From Halalkalibacter alkaliphilus (GTDB taxonomy: Bacteria > Bacillota > Bacilli > Bacillales > Bacillaceae_D): 64,000 nt of DNA. A program made the position numbers and the translations under genes. The stretch covers positions 124,001-188,000 of the forward strand of contig NZ_JAKRYL010000006.1 in the NCBI RefSeq assembly GCF_023555415.1. Reading direction: 5' to 3'. This document shows positions 50,043 to 57,930 of this stretch, one piece after another; positions within the stretch are counted from its first letter, which is position 1; the number at the start of each line of letters is the position of its first letter. Below the pieces are notes generated by a model. It had not been told where the DNA came from and did no database searches. It was given only the letters and a program-made list of their open reading frames with translations.

Positions 50043-51353
50043 TTATCCCACCCTTTCCTTCCATCTCTTCACATATTTGAAATCGACTAACCCCAATCGC
50101 TCTATAGGGTGTTTTTTAAACTCATTAACAGCCTCTTTAATTTGTTCAGTAGTTAAGTTTGCATCTATATAAGCCAAAGCAGAATTAATATTCCTATCAC
50201 CTCTTGCTATAGCTAACTGTGTTGGGGTAAAGCCCATATCTATAAGGGTATTAGTAAAAACTCCTCTTCCAATATGTGTACTCCAAACAGTATCTGCTAA
50301 AAGGTCATAATCTTCATGTCCCATTATTGAAATTAGAAATGCTTTCTTAACTTTTTTGAAACGTCTATCATACACTTTTCCGGACATTGGATATCCATCC
50401 TTATCTATGAATAAAGCATTTATATTCTTACATTTCCCTTTAAGGAGCATAGAGTCTAGACTTCTCATATGTTTGTCATAAATAGACCACACTAAGTCAT
50501 TGTCAAGAACTGTTTGCCTTGACAAATTTACACCAAGATAATTTAATCTCTTAGGATTTTCTGATTTAGTATCTTTTAAACGAGAGAAAAACTTTCTTCT
50601 ATTATCCTTAATTTGTACCTCCATAGACTCTCCTCGTCTAACAATTAAGCCGCCTCTATCAATATTTACAACTTCCCCCCGCCTTAATCCACCATAAAAT
50701 TGGAAACATAGCCCCAATGCAATTTCGGGTGCAACCTTCATCGCTATACTAATAAAATGAGATGTTAAAGTTACTCTGTCATCTCCAAAATCTTTTAACT
50801 TTGCTACTTTAGTCTTTTTAGTTTCTTGAGAAGGGAACCTTGTCCCTAAATGAGGTGCTCTAAAAATGGATTTATATGTGGTATTACCTATTGCGTTCTT
50901 TCTCTCATCTATTTCAAACTCTTCATTTATTAAATTCATCTTCTTTAAATACACGAAAAAAGCAGTTAGATAATATTCATATTGCTCTACAGTTGATTTT
51001 TGTAGACCTTTTAAAGAGAGATGGGTAATGTAACCACTAGCATGTTTTCTTTTTAACCCTCTTAGCCCTATTTGTTTAAGTTCAATGTAGTCTTCATGGT
51101 TTTCTTCAACCTTATTTAAGCAATAATTTAATAGTCTACATACTACCTTTGCTGGAACATCTGTACTGTTTAATGATTTGCCACTGTATTCATACATAGT
51201 TTTTATAAAATGGGTAATGGGATGTGGATATACAATTCCTGAGTGCTCTTCTAACACCCCAATCATAACAACTTTTATATTTCTCATTTTATTTTGAATA
51301 ATCTCATTAACAGTAACTTCTCTACTTACAAACTTATAATTTAAGAGTTCCAT
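50043..51353 (-). CDS. Tyrosine recombinase, first of the trio (TnpA-like)
   Basis: This 436-aa recombinase is the first gene of the trio operon. Its core has the first Arg in FYGGLRRGEVVNIDR (224/225), a Lys hairpin, the HxxR box STHIGRGVFTNTLID, the ARGDRN turn and the nucleophile Tyr in SALAYIDANL. The N-terminal 140 residues form the SAM-like core-binding domain. GGAGGAGGTATTGTA precedes the ATG, behind a structured 328-base leader. Confidence 0.85.
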   Translation of the reverse strand: MELLNYKFVSREVTVNEIIQNKMRNIKVVMIGVLEEHSGIVYPHPITHFIKTMYEYSGKSLNSTDVPAKVVCRLLNYCLNKVEENHEDYIELKQIGLRGLKRKHASGYITHLSLKGLQKSTVEQYEYYLTAFFVYLKKMNLINEEFEIDERKNAIGNTTYKSIFRAPHLGTRFPSQETKKTKVAKLKDFGDDRVTLTSHFISIAMKVAPEIALGLCFQFYGGLRRGEVVNIDRGGLIVRRGESMEVQIKDNRRKFFSRLKDTKSENPKRLNYLGVNLSRQTVLDNDLVWSIYDKHMRSLDSMLLKGKCKNINALFIDKDGYPMSGKVYDRRFKKVKKAFLISIMGHEDYDLLADTVWSTHIGRGVFTNTLIDMGFTPTQLAIARGDRNINSALAYIDANLTTEQIKEAVNEFKKHPIERLGLVDFKYVKRWKERVG

Positions 51354-51401
51354 TACAATACCTCCTCCAAATAGCCCTACAAAACTAATGCTCGCTCATC
51401 A

Positions 51402-51491
51402 GGAGTGTGGACAACGAAAGGCACGTTGACCACAAACCTAATTCACTCCCACTGCGCTATTCCCGCGCCGGGACTACTCCCCACACTTTTT
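51402..51491. ncRNA. Structured leader or small RNA with competing helices
   Basis: Within the 328-base region before the recombinases, TGTGG-A-CAACG (51406-51416) pairs with CGTTG-A-CCACA (51424-51434). AGTGTGG (51404-51410) can instead pair with CCACACT (51481-51487), which is followed by TTTTTT on the plus strand. GGAGTG (51402-51407) could also pair with CACTCC (51444-51449). TCCCG/CGGGA (51461-51473) forms an inner hairpin. The helices share arms, so they exclude one another. It could be a plus-strand small RNA with terminator or the minus-strand leader of the recombinase operon. Confidence 0.45.
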
Positions 51492-51657
51492 TATTTATAA
51501 ACCTTTAGAATCCCTTGTTATTGTTATATCCTCTAAACACTATTTACTCACACCTTTATCATTTTGTCCATTTTTCTTTATAATGGGCTTTTTTAATTTT
51601 ACACTAAAACTCCTTATTATCAAGCATATTAAGGACACTTAACTCTCTTGTGTTGTT

Positions 51658-51681
51658 TTTTGACCTAAACCGTATCTATAT
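51658..51681 (-). repeat. Right subterminal inverted repeat
   Basis: On the minus strand TATAGATAC (51680-51672) and AGGTCAAAA (51666-51658) face the left-end motifs TATAGGTAC and AGGTCAAAA. The gap is 5 bases here and 9 at the left end. Confidence 0.65.
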
Positions 51682-51686
51682 GGAAC
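51682..51686. other. attR core GGAAC
   Basis: The second copy of the 5-bp core. To its right lemA continues with ACA-GAA-AAC in the frame left at the attL copy. Confidence 0.8.
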
Positions 51687-51858
51687 AGAAAACAAAATCG
51701 CCTATGCAAGGCAACTCTACAACAAAACTGTAATGGAGTACAATACAAAGATTCAATCAATCCCAACGAATTTAGTTGCTTCGGTTCATAACTTTTCAAG
51801 ACGCGATATGCTAGAAATTCCTGCTGAAGAACGTGAAAGTGTAAAAGTACAGTTTTAG
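51682..51858 (+). pseudogene. lemA: lemA, 3' part, separated by the mobile element
   Basis: This fragment encodes the last 57 residues of LemA (TENKIAYARQLYNKTVMEYN, then LVASVHNFSRRDMLEIPAEE, ending KVQF and TAG at 51856). Together with the 5' part it makes 183 aa, the normal length for LemA. It has no start or ribosome site, so it is not expressed alone. htpX follows 14 bases later. Confidence 0.95.
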
Positions 51859-51872
51859 AATGGGGAAATGCA

Positions 51873-52751
51873 ATGATTCTCTATAAACAAATCGAACGAA
51901 ATAAACGAATTACTGTGTTTATCGTTGCAGGGTTTATCATCTTTATGCTAGCAGTAGGAGCAGCACTAACATATATAACCACTGGTGAATACTATAGCGG
52001 TATGTTTCTTGCTGCCGTCATTGGCGGCGGCTATACAATCATGATGTTAATATCAAGTACAAACGTCGTAATGAAAATGAATCATGCAAAACAGATAAAA
52101 TCAAAAGAAGATGATCCTTTTTTATGGCATACAGTTGAGAATCTTGCTATGGCAGCAAGAATTCCAATGCCGAAAATTTTTATTATACAAGATCCAAGCC
52201 CTAACGCTTTTGCCACGGGAAATTCCCCCAAAAGTGGTGCTGTTGCTGTAACAACCGGGCTCATGAATCGGTTAAATCGCGAAGAAATTGAAGGAGTCTT
52301 AGCACATGAAGTTGCTCACATTCGTAATTTTGATATTCGCTTAGCGACGATTGCCGTAGCTCTCGTATCAGCTGTCGCTATTTTAAGTGATCTTGGTTCA
52401 CGAATGATGTTTTTTTCACGCAGAAGTCGTAACCAAAAGCAACATCCCGCTATACTGCTTGTTGCTCTTTTGTTATTAATTCTTGCCCCACTAATATCTA
52501 TATTAATCCGTTTCGCCATTTCACGAAATCGAGAATTCTTAGCTGACGCAAGTGCAGCCGAGCTAACGAGAAACCCTTATGCGCTCGCATCAGCCTTAAG
52601 AAAAATAACAAGTGTTGAAACTCCCGTACAAGAGGCATCAAGTACGTCAGCTCCATTATATTTTGCAGACCCTCTAAAGAAAAGAGCAGCCCAGCTTTTT
52701 TCAACGCACCCACAACCCGAAGAACGAATTCGCAGGCTTTCTAACATGTAA
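51873..52751 (+). CDS. htpX: M48 family metalloprotease HtpX
   Basis: This 292-aa membrane zinc protease has two N-terminal TM helices, the HEVAHIRNFD zinc motif, two further TM segments around 160-215, and the third ligand region REFLADASAAEL. HtpX degrades damaged membrane proteins. lemA-htpX is a standard gene pair; here the transposon separates htpX from the lemA promoter. GGGGAAATGCA precedes the ATG. Expression may depend on a promoter near the right end of the element. Confidence 0.93.
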   Translation: MILYKQIERNKRITVFIVAGFIIFMLAVGAALTYITTGEYYSGMFLAAVIGGGYTIMMLISSTNVVMKMNHAKQIKSKEDDPFLWHTVENLAMAARIPMPKIFIIQDPSPNAFATGNSPKSGAVAVTTGLMNRLNREEIEGVLAHEVAHIRNFDIRLATIAVALVSAVAILSDLGSRMMFFSRRSRNQKQHPAILLVALLLLILAPLISILIRFAISRNREFLADASAAELTRNPYALASALRKITSVETPVQEASSTSAPLYFADPLKKRAAQLFSTHPQPEERIRRLSNM

Positions 52752-52782
52752 TTTTTTTACAAAGTCGCTACGTCCTTTAAAA

Positions 52783-52814
52783 GCCTTGAGAGAAGTTGTT
52801 TTCCCTCTCAAGGC
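52783..52814 (+). terminator. Hairpin after htpX
   Basis: GCCTTGAGAG (52783-52792) pairs with CTCTCAAGGC (52805-52814). It is a terminator-like hairpin without a T-run, just downstream of htpX. Confidence 0.55.
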
Positions 52815-53000
52815 AAATAGTGAAAGCCATACCTCTCTGTTCCCCAGCTTATGAGACACCCCCTTCCCATTCTTAAAAATCAATCCACTTGCTTGCTTAT
52901 TTTCCAAAAAATGTTGTCAGAAAATTTTCTATTCATTTTTTCTTTAGTGTGATATAGTATATTCACAAAACATTTTAACAATTTAAAGGAGGAATACATT

Positions 53001-54377
53001 GTGTCACGAAAGCATGAACCAGGACGTGAGCAGTGGGCATCACGCCTAGGATTTATTTTAGCGGCTATGGGCTCAGCTGTTGGATTAGGTAATATTTGGA
53101 GGTTTTCTTATGTAGCTGGGGAAAATGGCGGTGCCGCCTTCATTTTGGTTTACCTAGTAATGATCATTTTAATCGGGTTGCCGATTGTGATGTCCGAATT
53201 TACAATTGGACGTAAAGCACAAAGCGACGCTGTTGGTGCGTTTGAAAAATTGTCTCCTGGTGGAGATCGTCTAGCACCAGGTGAGCCTTGGAAAGCAGCT
53301 GGTATTATGGGTGTTGCTGCTGCATTTATGATTCTTTCATTTTATGGCGTTATCGCTGGATGGATTGTTTATTATTTCTTTAATTACTTAACAGGAAACC
53401 TTTGGACTGCTCCAGCAGATGGGTACGGGGCGTTCTTTGGAGGGTTTATTTCTAGCCCAGGACAGCCACTTTTCTGGCAATTTTTATTTATGGCTTTAAC
53501 AATTGGAATTGTTTTTGTAGGAGTTAAAAAAGGAATTGAACGTTCAAACAAAATTTTAATGCCATTATTAGGAGTTTTACTTATTGTACTTTCTATTTAT
53601 GGATTAACTCTTGGTGGAGCACAAGAAGGTTTAGCATTTTTATTCTCTCCTGATTGGTCTGCCTTAACAAACCCTAACATTTATTTAGCCGCATTAGGTC
53701 AAGCATTCTTCTCCCTTAGTTTAGGGATGGGGGCATTAATAACGTACGGCAGTTACTTATCAAACAAAGAGAAGCTTCCTGGTGCAGCTGTAAGTGTCGC
53801 TGGTTTAGATACAACGTTTGCTATTATTGCTGGTATTATGATCTTCCCAGCTGTTTTTGCTTTCGGTATCGAGCCTGGTTCAGGGCCTGGACTTGTTTTT
53901 GTTGTTATGCCTGATGTTTTTGACAGCTTTGCCCTTGGTGGAGTTTTTGGCCTATTATTCTTCTTCTTACTTGCTGCAGCTGCACTAACATCAGCTGTCT
54001 CATTATTAGAAGTAGCGGTAGCCTATTTCATGAGAAAATTTGCTTGGTCTCGTAAGCAAGCAGCTCTTATTGTTGGCTCATTAATCTTTTTACTCGGTAT
54101 CCCGTCTTCTCTTAGTCAAGGGGTATTATCAAACATTAGTATTATTGGAGGCCGAGACATCTTAGATTCTATTGATTTTATTGCCTCAAATGTTTTCCTT
54201 CCTCTTGGCGGATTAATTATTGCCCTCTTTATGGGATGGGGCTGGAAGAAAGCTGATGCATTACGTGATTCCGATTTCGGCAACACAAGAATTGGGCATC
54301 TTTGGCTATTTTTATTACGCTACATTGTACCAGTAGCCATTCTAGCTGTCTTTATTAGTTCAATTAGAGAATTTTAA
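53001..54377 (+). CDS. Sodium-dependent NSS-family transporter
   Basis: This 458-aa neurotransmitter:sodium symporter homologue has about 11-12 TM helices. TM1 is diagnostic (ILAAMGSAVGLGNIWRFSYV, the unwound sodium and substrate site), with PIVMSEFTIGRKAQSDAVGA after TM2 and ALGQAFFSLSLGMGALITYG at TM6. B. subtilis YocR and YhdH are of this type; substrate is probably an amino acid. It reads from GTG 53001 behind AAAGGAGGAATAC. A single-gene unit with its own terminator. Confidence 0.93.
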   Translation: MSRKHEPGREQWASRLGFILAAMGSAVGLGNIWRFSYVAGENGGAAFILVYLVMIILIGLPIVMSEFTIGRKAQSDAVGAFEKLSPGGDRLAPGEPWKAAGIMGVAAAFMILSFYGVIAGWIVYYFFNYLTGNLWTAPADGYGAFFGGFISSPGQPLFWQFLFMALTIGIVFVGVKKGIERSNKILMPLLGVLLIVLSIYGLTLGGAQEGLAFLFSPDWSALTNPNIYLAALGQAFFSLSLGMGALITYGSYLSNKEKLPGAAVSVAGLDTTFAIIAGIMIFPAVFAFGIEPGSGPGLVFVVMPDVFDSFALGGVFGLLFFFLLAAAALTSAVSLLEVAVAYFMRKFAWSRKQAALIVGSLIFLLGIPSSLSQGVLSNISIIGGRDILDSIDFIASNVFLPLGGLIIALFMGWGWKKADALRDSDFGNTRIGHLWLFLLRYIVPVAILAVFISSIREF

Positions 54378-54382
54378 TAAAG

Positions 54383-54440
54383 AAACGGACTCAATACTAA
54401 ATGAGGAATATCTCCTTGTTCAGTTCCCCTGAGTCCGTTT
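54383..54440 (+). terminator. Terminator after the NSS transporter
   Basis: AAACGGACTCA (54383-54393) pairs with TGAGTCCGTTT (54430-54440), followed by TTTAT. Confidence 0.75.
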
Positions 54441-54463
54441 TTTATATTGCAAAATACGTCATG

Positions 54464-54514
54464 AAAAAAAGAGACAGAGTTGGCTTTATTAATCCCGACT
54501 CTGTCTCTTTTTTT
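54464..54514. terminator. Bidirectional terminator
   Basis: AAAAAAAGAGACAGAGT (54464-54480) pairs perfectly with ACTCTGTCTCTTTTTTT (54498-54514), ending at the stop of the aminotransferase gene on the minus strand. Confidence 0.9.
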
Positions 54515-55720
54515 CTATTCGACGTTCACTAACCTTTTTTTCATTTCTTCTTGTATTAATGGAACAAATAACTTCATGCCTTGTTCAATTTTATCTGGTG
54601 TCGAATGAGTAAAGTTCAACCGTAATGTATTCTTCTTTGGGGGCCCTGCGTAGAACGGTTCACCAGGTACATATGCAACCCCTCGGTCAACCGCATCATT
54701 TAATAGAGAAGTCATATTTAGAGACTTTTCTACTTCTAACCAGAGAAACATTCCACCTTTTGGCTTAACAAAATGAACTTCAGGCATGTTGGCTTCTTCA
54801 AGACATTGTACCATAACCTCCATCCGGCTTTTATACACTTTTATCAGATGTTTTATATGTGCATCTAGATCATAATGTGTACATAATTGATATAAAGCTT
54901 GTTGGGACAATGAATTCGAATGTAAATCATTTGCTTGTTTTGCCTGAGCCATCATACGTATTACTTGATATGGTCCGACAATCCAACCGGTACGTAAAGC
55001 AGGTACAGCTGTCTTCGAAAACGTACTAGTATACATAACATGTGTTCCATCATCTAAAGAAGCCAATGGCTGATACACTTCATCTTCCGTAAATTGAAGT
55101 TCACCATATGGATCATCCTCAAACACCACAACTTTGTACTTATGTACAAGGTTAATTAACTGTTTGCGTCTCTCAAGCGACCAAACACGTCCAGCCGGGT
55201 TTGAAAAAGTCGGTACTACATAAATACACTTTGGATTATGTTTCTTTAATTTACTCTCTAAATCATCTGGAAGCATCCCGTTATCGTCTGAGTCAACAGC
55301 TACAACCTTTGCTTCGTACGATTTAAATACTTGCAGCGCAGCTAGATACGTTGGATCTTCCGTTAAAATAACATCTCCAGGACTTAGCATAATTCGCGAA
55401 AATAAGTCAATGGCTTGTTGTGATCCTGTGGTAATAAGAACATCATCTGATGTAAATCCCGTTATCCCTTTTTTACTCATCCGTTCTAATATGACTTCTC
55501 GTAAAGGACGATACCCTTCTGTCTCCATATACTGTAACGATTTTTTACCTGTTTGAAAAACCCTTGAAAATGCATCTTCAAGGCCGTCTAATGGAAACAA
55601 ATCATCATCTGGCAGTCCTCCAGCAAATGAAATGACATTCCCCTTCCCTACAATTTTTAAAATATCTCTAACCGCAGAAGATTGTAAATACCGAACTCGA
55701 TCTGCAAAGGCATACTTCAT
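54515..55720 (-). CDS. Class I/II PLP aminotransferase (2-aminoadipate/aromatic type)
   Basis: This 401-aa fold-type I aminotransferase resembles LysN/PatA-type enzymes fused in MocR regulators but lacks the HTH part. It begins FADRVRYLQSSAVRDILKI with SFAGGLPDDDLFP, and the PLP lysine is in MYTSTFSKTAVPALRTGWIV. The C-terminal Arg lies in NTLRLNFTHSTPDKI. The ATG at 55720 follows AGAGGTGCTAG. Its substrate is not evident; it has a terminator of its own and no operon partner. Confidence 0.87.
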   Translation of the reverse strand: MKYAFADRVRYLQSSAVRDILKIVGKGNVISFAGGLPDDDLFPLDGLEDAFSRVFQTGKKSLQYMETEGYRPLREVILERMSKKGITGFTSDDVLITTGSQQAIDLFSRIMLSPGDVILTEDPTYLAALQVFKSYEAKVVAVDSDDNGMLPDDLESKLKKHNPKCIYVVPTFSNPAGRVWSLERRKQLINLVHKYKVVVFEDDPYGELQFTEDEVYQPLASLDDGTHVMYTSTFSKTAVPALRTGWIVGPYQVIRMMAQAKQANDLHSNSLSQQALYQLCTHYDLDAHIKHLIKVYKSRMEVMVQCLEEANMPEVHFVKPKGGMFLWLEVEKSLNMTSLLNDAVDRGVAYVPGEPFYAGPPKKNTLRLNFTHSTPDKIEQGMKLFVPLIQEEMKKRLVNVE

Positions 55721-56108
55721 TTCTAGCACCTCTATTTATTTATAAAATTTAGAATATTACATCTATATTACCCCGATTTATTAATTTGTCAATAAATCTA
55801 ACTCACTTTACAAAAAGAACCTATAAATTACTTTTTCCATCACCTTTAAGAATATTCTCCACATTCCCTGTTGCCCCTATAAAGGATACTATTTAGACGC
55901 TTTAGAAACAAGAAAAAAGTAATGGGCTGGACAATATAACGTTGATACGTATTCACAATTGTAAGGGATTAAATTGTGAACTAAGTTTAAAGCTCATTTA
56001 AAAAAGGACTCATAATGGGCAGCTGCTTTAAAACATATACGTGAGTAATTATCACGCACATTCTGCTTCTACAGTTGCCACGTCTTATAAGTCCACACTT
56101 AACTGTCT
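55721..56108. other. Intergenic region, no gene seen
   Basis: Between the aminotransferase and the ABC exporter I see no gene or strong structure. A+T-rich with short open frames only. Confidence 0.5.
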
Positions 56109-57920
56109 CTAGCTTTTATCCATCATTGCAGCATATTGTGATTTCACAAGGTTATAGTAAGCTCCCCTACTATGCATTAATTTATCATGGGTTCCTTCTT
56201 CTAAAACCTTCCCTTTCTCTAACACGATAATTTTATTTGCATCACGTATCGTCGACAAACGATGTGCGATCATCACTGCCGTACGGTTTGCTAATAATCG
56301 TTTTAACCCTTCTTGAATCTTCAGTTCTGTCTCTGTATCAATACTTGCTGTTGCTTCATCTAAAATGAGAATCCGTGGATTTGCAAGCAAAGCGCGTGCA
56401 AAGGATAACAATTGACGTTCTCCTACAGAAAGGACATTTCCTTTCTCTTCCACTTCGGTATTATAACCATCTTCTAACTTTACAATAAAGTCATGTGCAC
56501 CAATTGCTTTAGCAGATTCAATTACTTCTTGATCAGTAGCATCTGGTCTCCCGAAGCGAATATTATCCATAATCGTTCCTGCAAAGATAAACGTATCTTG
56601 CAACACATAGCTGACATTAGAACGCAGCTCATCTAAACGCAGATCACGCAAATCAACACCATCAAGGAGAACTCGCCCCTTTGTCGGATCATAAAAGCGA
56701 CTCATTAAATTCACGATTGTTGATTTTCCTGAACCTGTATGACCAACTAACGCAATTGTTTGGCCAGCTTCAAATGTTAAATTAATGTCTTGAAGAGCCT
56801 TTCTTGATTCATCATAAGCAAATTCAACATCTTCAAAAATTATGTCGCCTTTTACTTTTGATAGAGAAATTGCGTCTTTTTTTTCTGGTACAGATGGCTT
56901 TTCATCAAGGAACTCAAAGATTCTTTCTGATGAAGCCATTCCTACGAGTAATTGATTATAAACTTGCCCTAATCTAGAAATTGGTTCCCAGAACATCCCT
57001 AAGTAAAAAGCAAATGATACAAAAATCCCAATGGAAATTGTATTTGATTCGATCAAAGAAGCTCCATACCAAATTAATACAACAGCTCCTACTGCACTGG
57101 ACATTTCAACAAACGGACGAAAGATTGCATTCATTCGTGTTGCGTGTTTCCAACTTTCATAGTTATCTGTATTAACACCATCAAAGAACTCCATGTTTTC
57201 TTTTTCCTGTGCATAAGCTTGTGTAACACGGATTCCTTGAATACTTTCGTTGAGATGTGAATTCATTTTTGACTGTCTTACACGTACTGTCTGCCAGGAT
57301 CTTCTTATTTTCCTTCTAAGTTTTGTTGAAATAAAGAACATGATAGGCAATACGATTAATATTAACATCGCAAGCTCAGGGCTTAATGTAAACAAAATGA
57401 TGATAATCCCTACTAGCATGACGATATCCATTAATAAATTTACTACACCATTCGTAAATAGATCTTGCATTGAATTTACATCATTGATTACTCGAACCAG
57501 GATTGAGCCTCCTGAACGTTGATCGAAGAAACGGTGTGATAACCTCTGTATGTGATTAAATAGTGCTGTCCGAATATCAAATATCATATGCTGGCCGATT
57601 TCATTCATCCATCTAATACGAAATACATTGGCAATCCATGAAAAAAGATAAAGTCCAAGTACAATTACAGCAAATGTATAAAGTAAGTTTAAATCACCTG
57701 GAATAATCGCATAATCAATCGCTAATACCCCGATAAAAATAGGAACCGCTACTCTTACTGCTGTAACAATTAACATAGCAATAATGGTTTTTGGTAAAAG
57801 CGTCCACGCATAGGGCTTCATATAACCAAAAAGGCGAACCATCTGTGACCAATTGAATGGTTTTTCAATGATTTGTTCGGTCGTATAATGAAATCTTGAT
57901 CGCTTTGTCGTTTGTTCCAT
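56109..57920 (-). CDS. ABC exporter half-transporter, second of pair (YfiC-like)
   Basis: This 603-aa fused membrane/ATPase half-transporter has six TM helices (about 35-320), then Walker A VGHTGSGKSTIVNL, the Q-loop YVLQDTFIFAG, a signature reading VLSVGERQLLSFARALL (the canonical LSGGQ reads LSVGE) and Walker B ILILDEATASID. The ATG at 57920 lies ten bases after the first gene and is preferred to the upstream reading. The length agrees with B. subtilis YfiC. In heterodimeric exporters one nucleotide site is degenerate, which fits the LSVGE variant. Substrates are probably lipophilic drugs or lipids. Confidence 0.88.
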   Translation of the reverse strand: MEQTTKRSRFHYTTEQIIEKPFNWSQMVRLFGYMKPYAWTLLPKTIIAMLIVTAVRVAVPIFIGVLAIDYAIIPGDLNLLYTFAVIVLGLYLFSWIANVFRIRWMNEIGQHMIFDIRTALFNHIQRLSHRFFDQRSGGSILVRVINDVNSMQDLFTNGVVNLLMDIVMLVGIIIILFTLSPELAMLILIVLPIMFFISTKLRRKIRRSWQTVRVRQSKMNSHLNESIQGIRVTQAYAQEKENMEFFDGVNTDNYESWKHATRMNAIFRPFVEMSSAVGAVVLIWYGASLIESNTISIGIFVSFAFYLGMFWEPISRLGQVYNQLLVGMASSERIFEFLDEKPSVPEKKDAISLSKVKGDIIFEDVEFAYDESRKALQDINLTFEAGQTIALVGHTGSGKSTIVNLMSRFYDPTKGRVLLDGVDLRDLRLDELRSNVSYVLQDTFIFAGTIMDNIRFGRPDATDQEVIESAKAIGAHDFIVKLEDGYNTEVEEKGNVLSVGERQLLSFARALLANPRILILDEATASIDTETELKIQEGLKRLLANRTAVMIAHRLSTIRDANKIIVLEKGKVLEEGTHDKLMHSRGAYYNLVKSQYAAMMDKS

Positions 57921-57930
57921 GGTTTCCCCC

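Larger units (their letters stand above)
27434..51681. mobile_element. 24.2-kb Tn554/RIT-like element inserted in lemA
   Basis: The boundaries are set by three facts. lemA is split and rejoins in frame across GGAAC. Both ends carry the inverted motifs TATAG(G/A)TAC and AGGTCAAAA within about 30 bases of the core. The right end encodes three adjacent tyrosine recombinases and a coiled-coil partner, as in Tn554 (TnpABC) and recombinase-in-trio elements. The cargo is a type I restriction-modification system, three nuclease-like genes, membrane and coiled-coil proteins and several unknowns. The region is visibly richer in A+T than its flanks. No conjugation, replication or phage structural genes are seen. 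Confidence 0.9.

Noticed and set aside
51361-51480. Hammerhead-ribozyme-like CTGATGAG on the minus strand
   Set aside because: The matching GAAA core occurs only on the other strand, so no hammerhead can form.
27434-51681. Prophage or integrative conjugative element
   Set aside because: No terminase, capsid, tail, relaxase, coupling ATPase or replication genes; the recombinase set points to a Tn554/RIT-like transposon.
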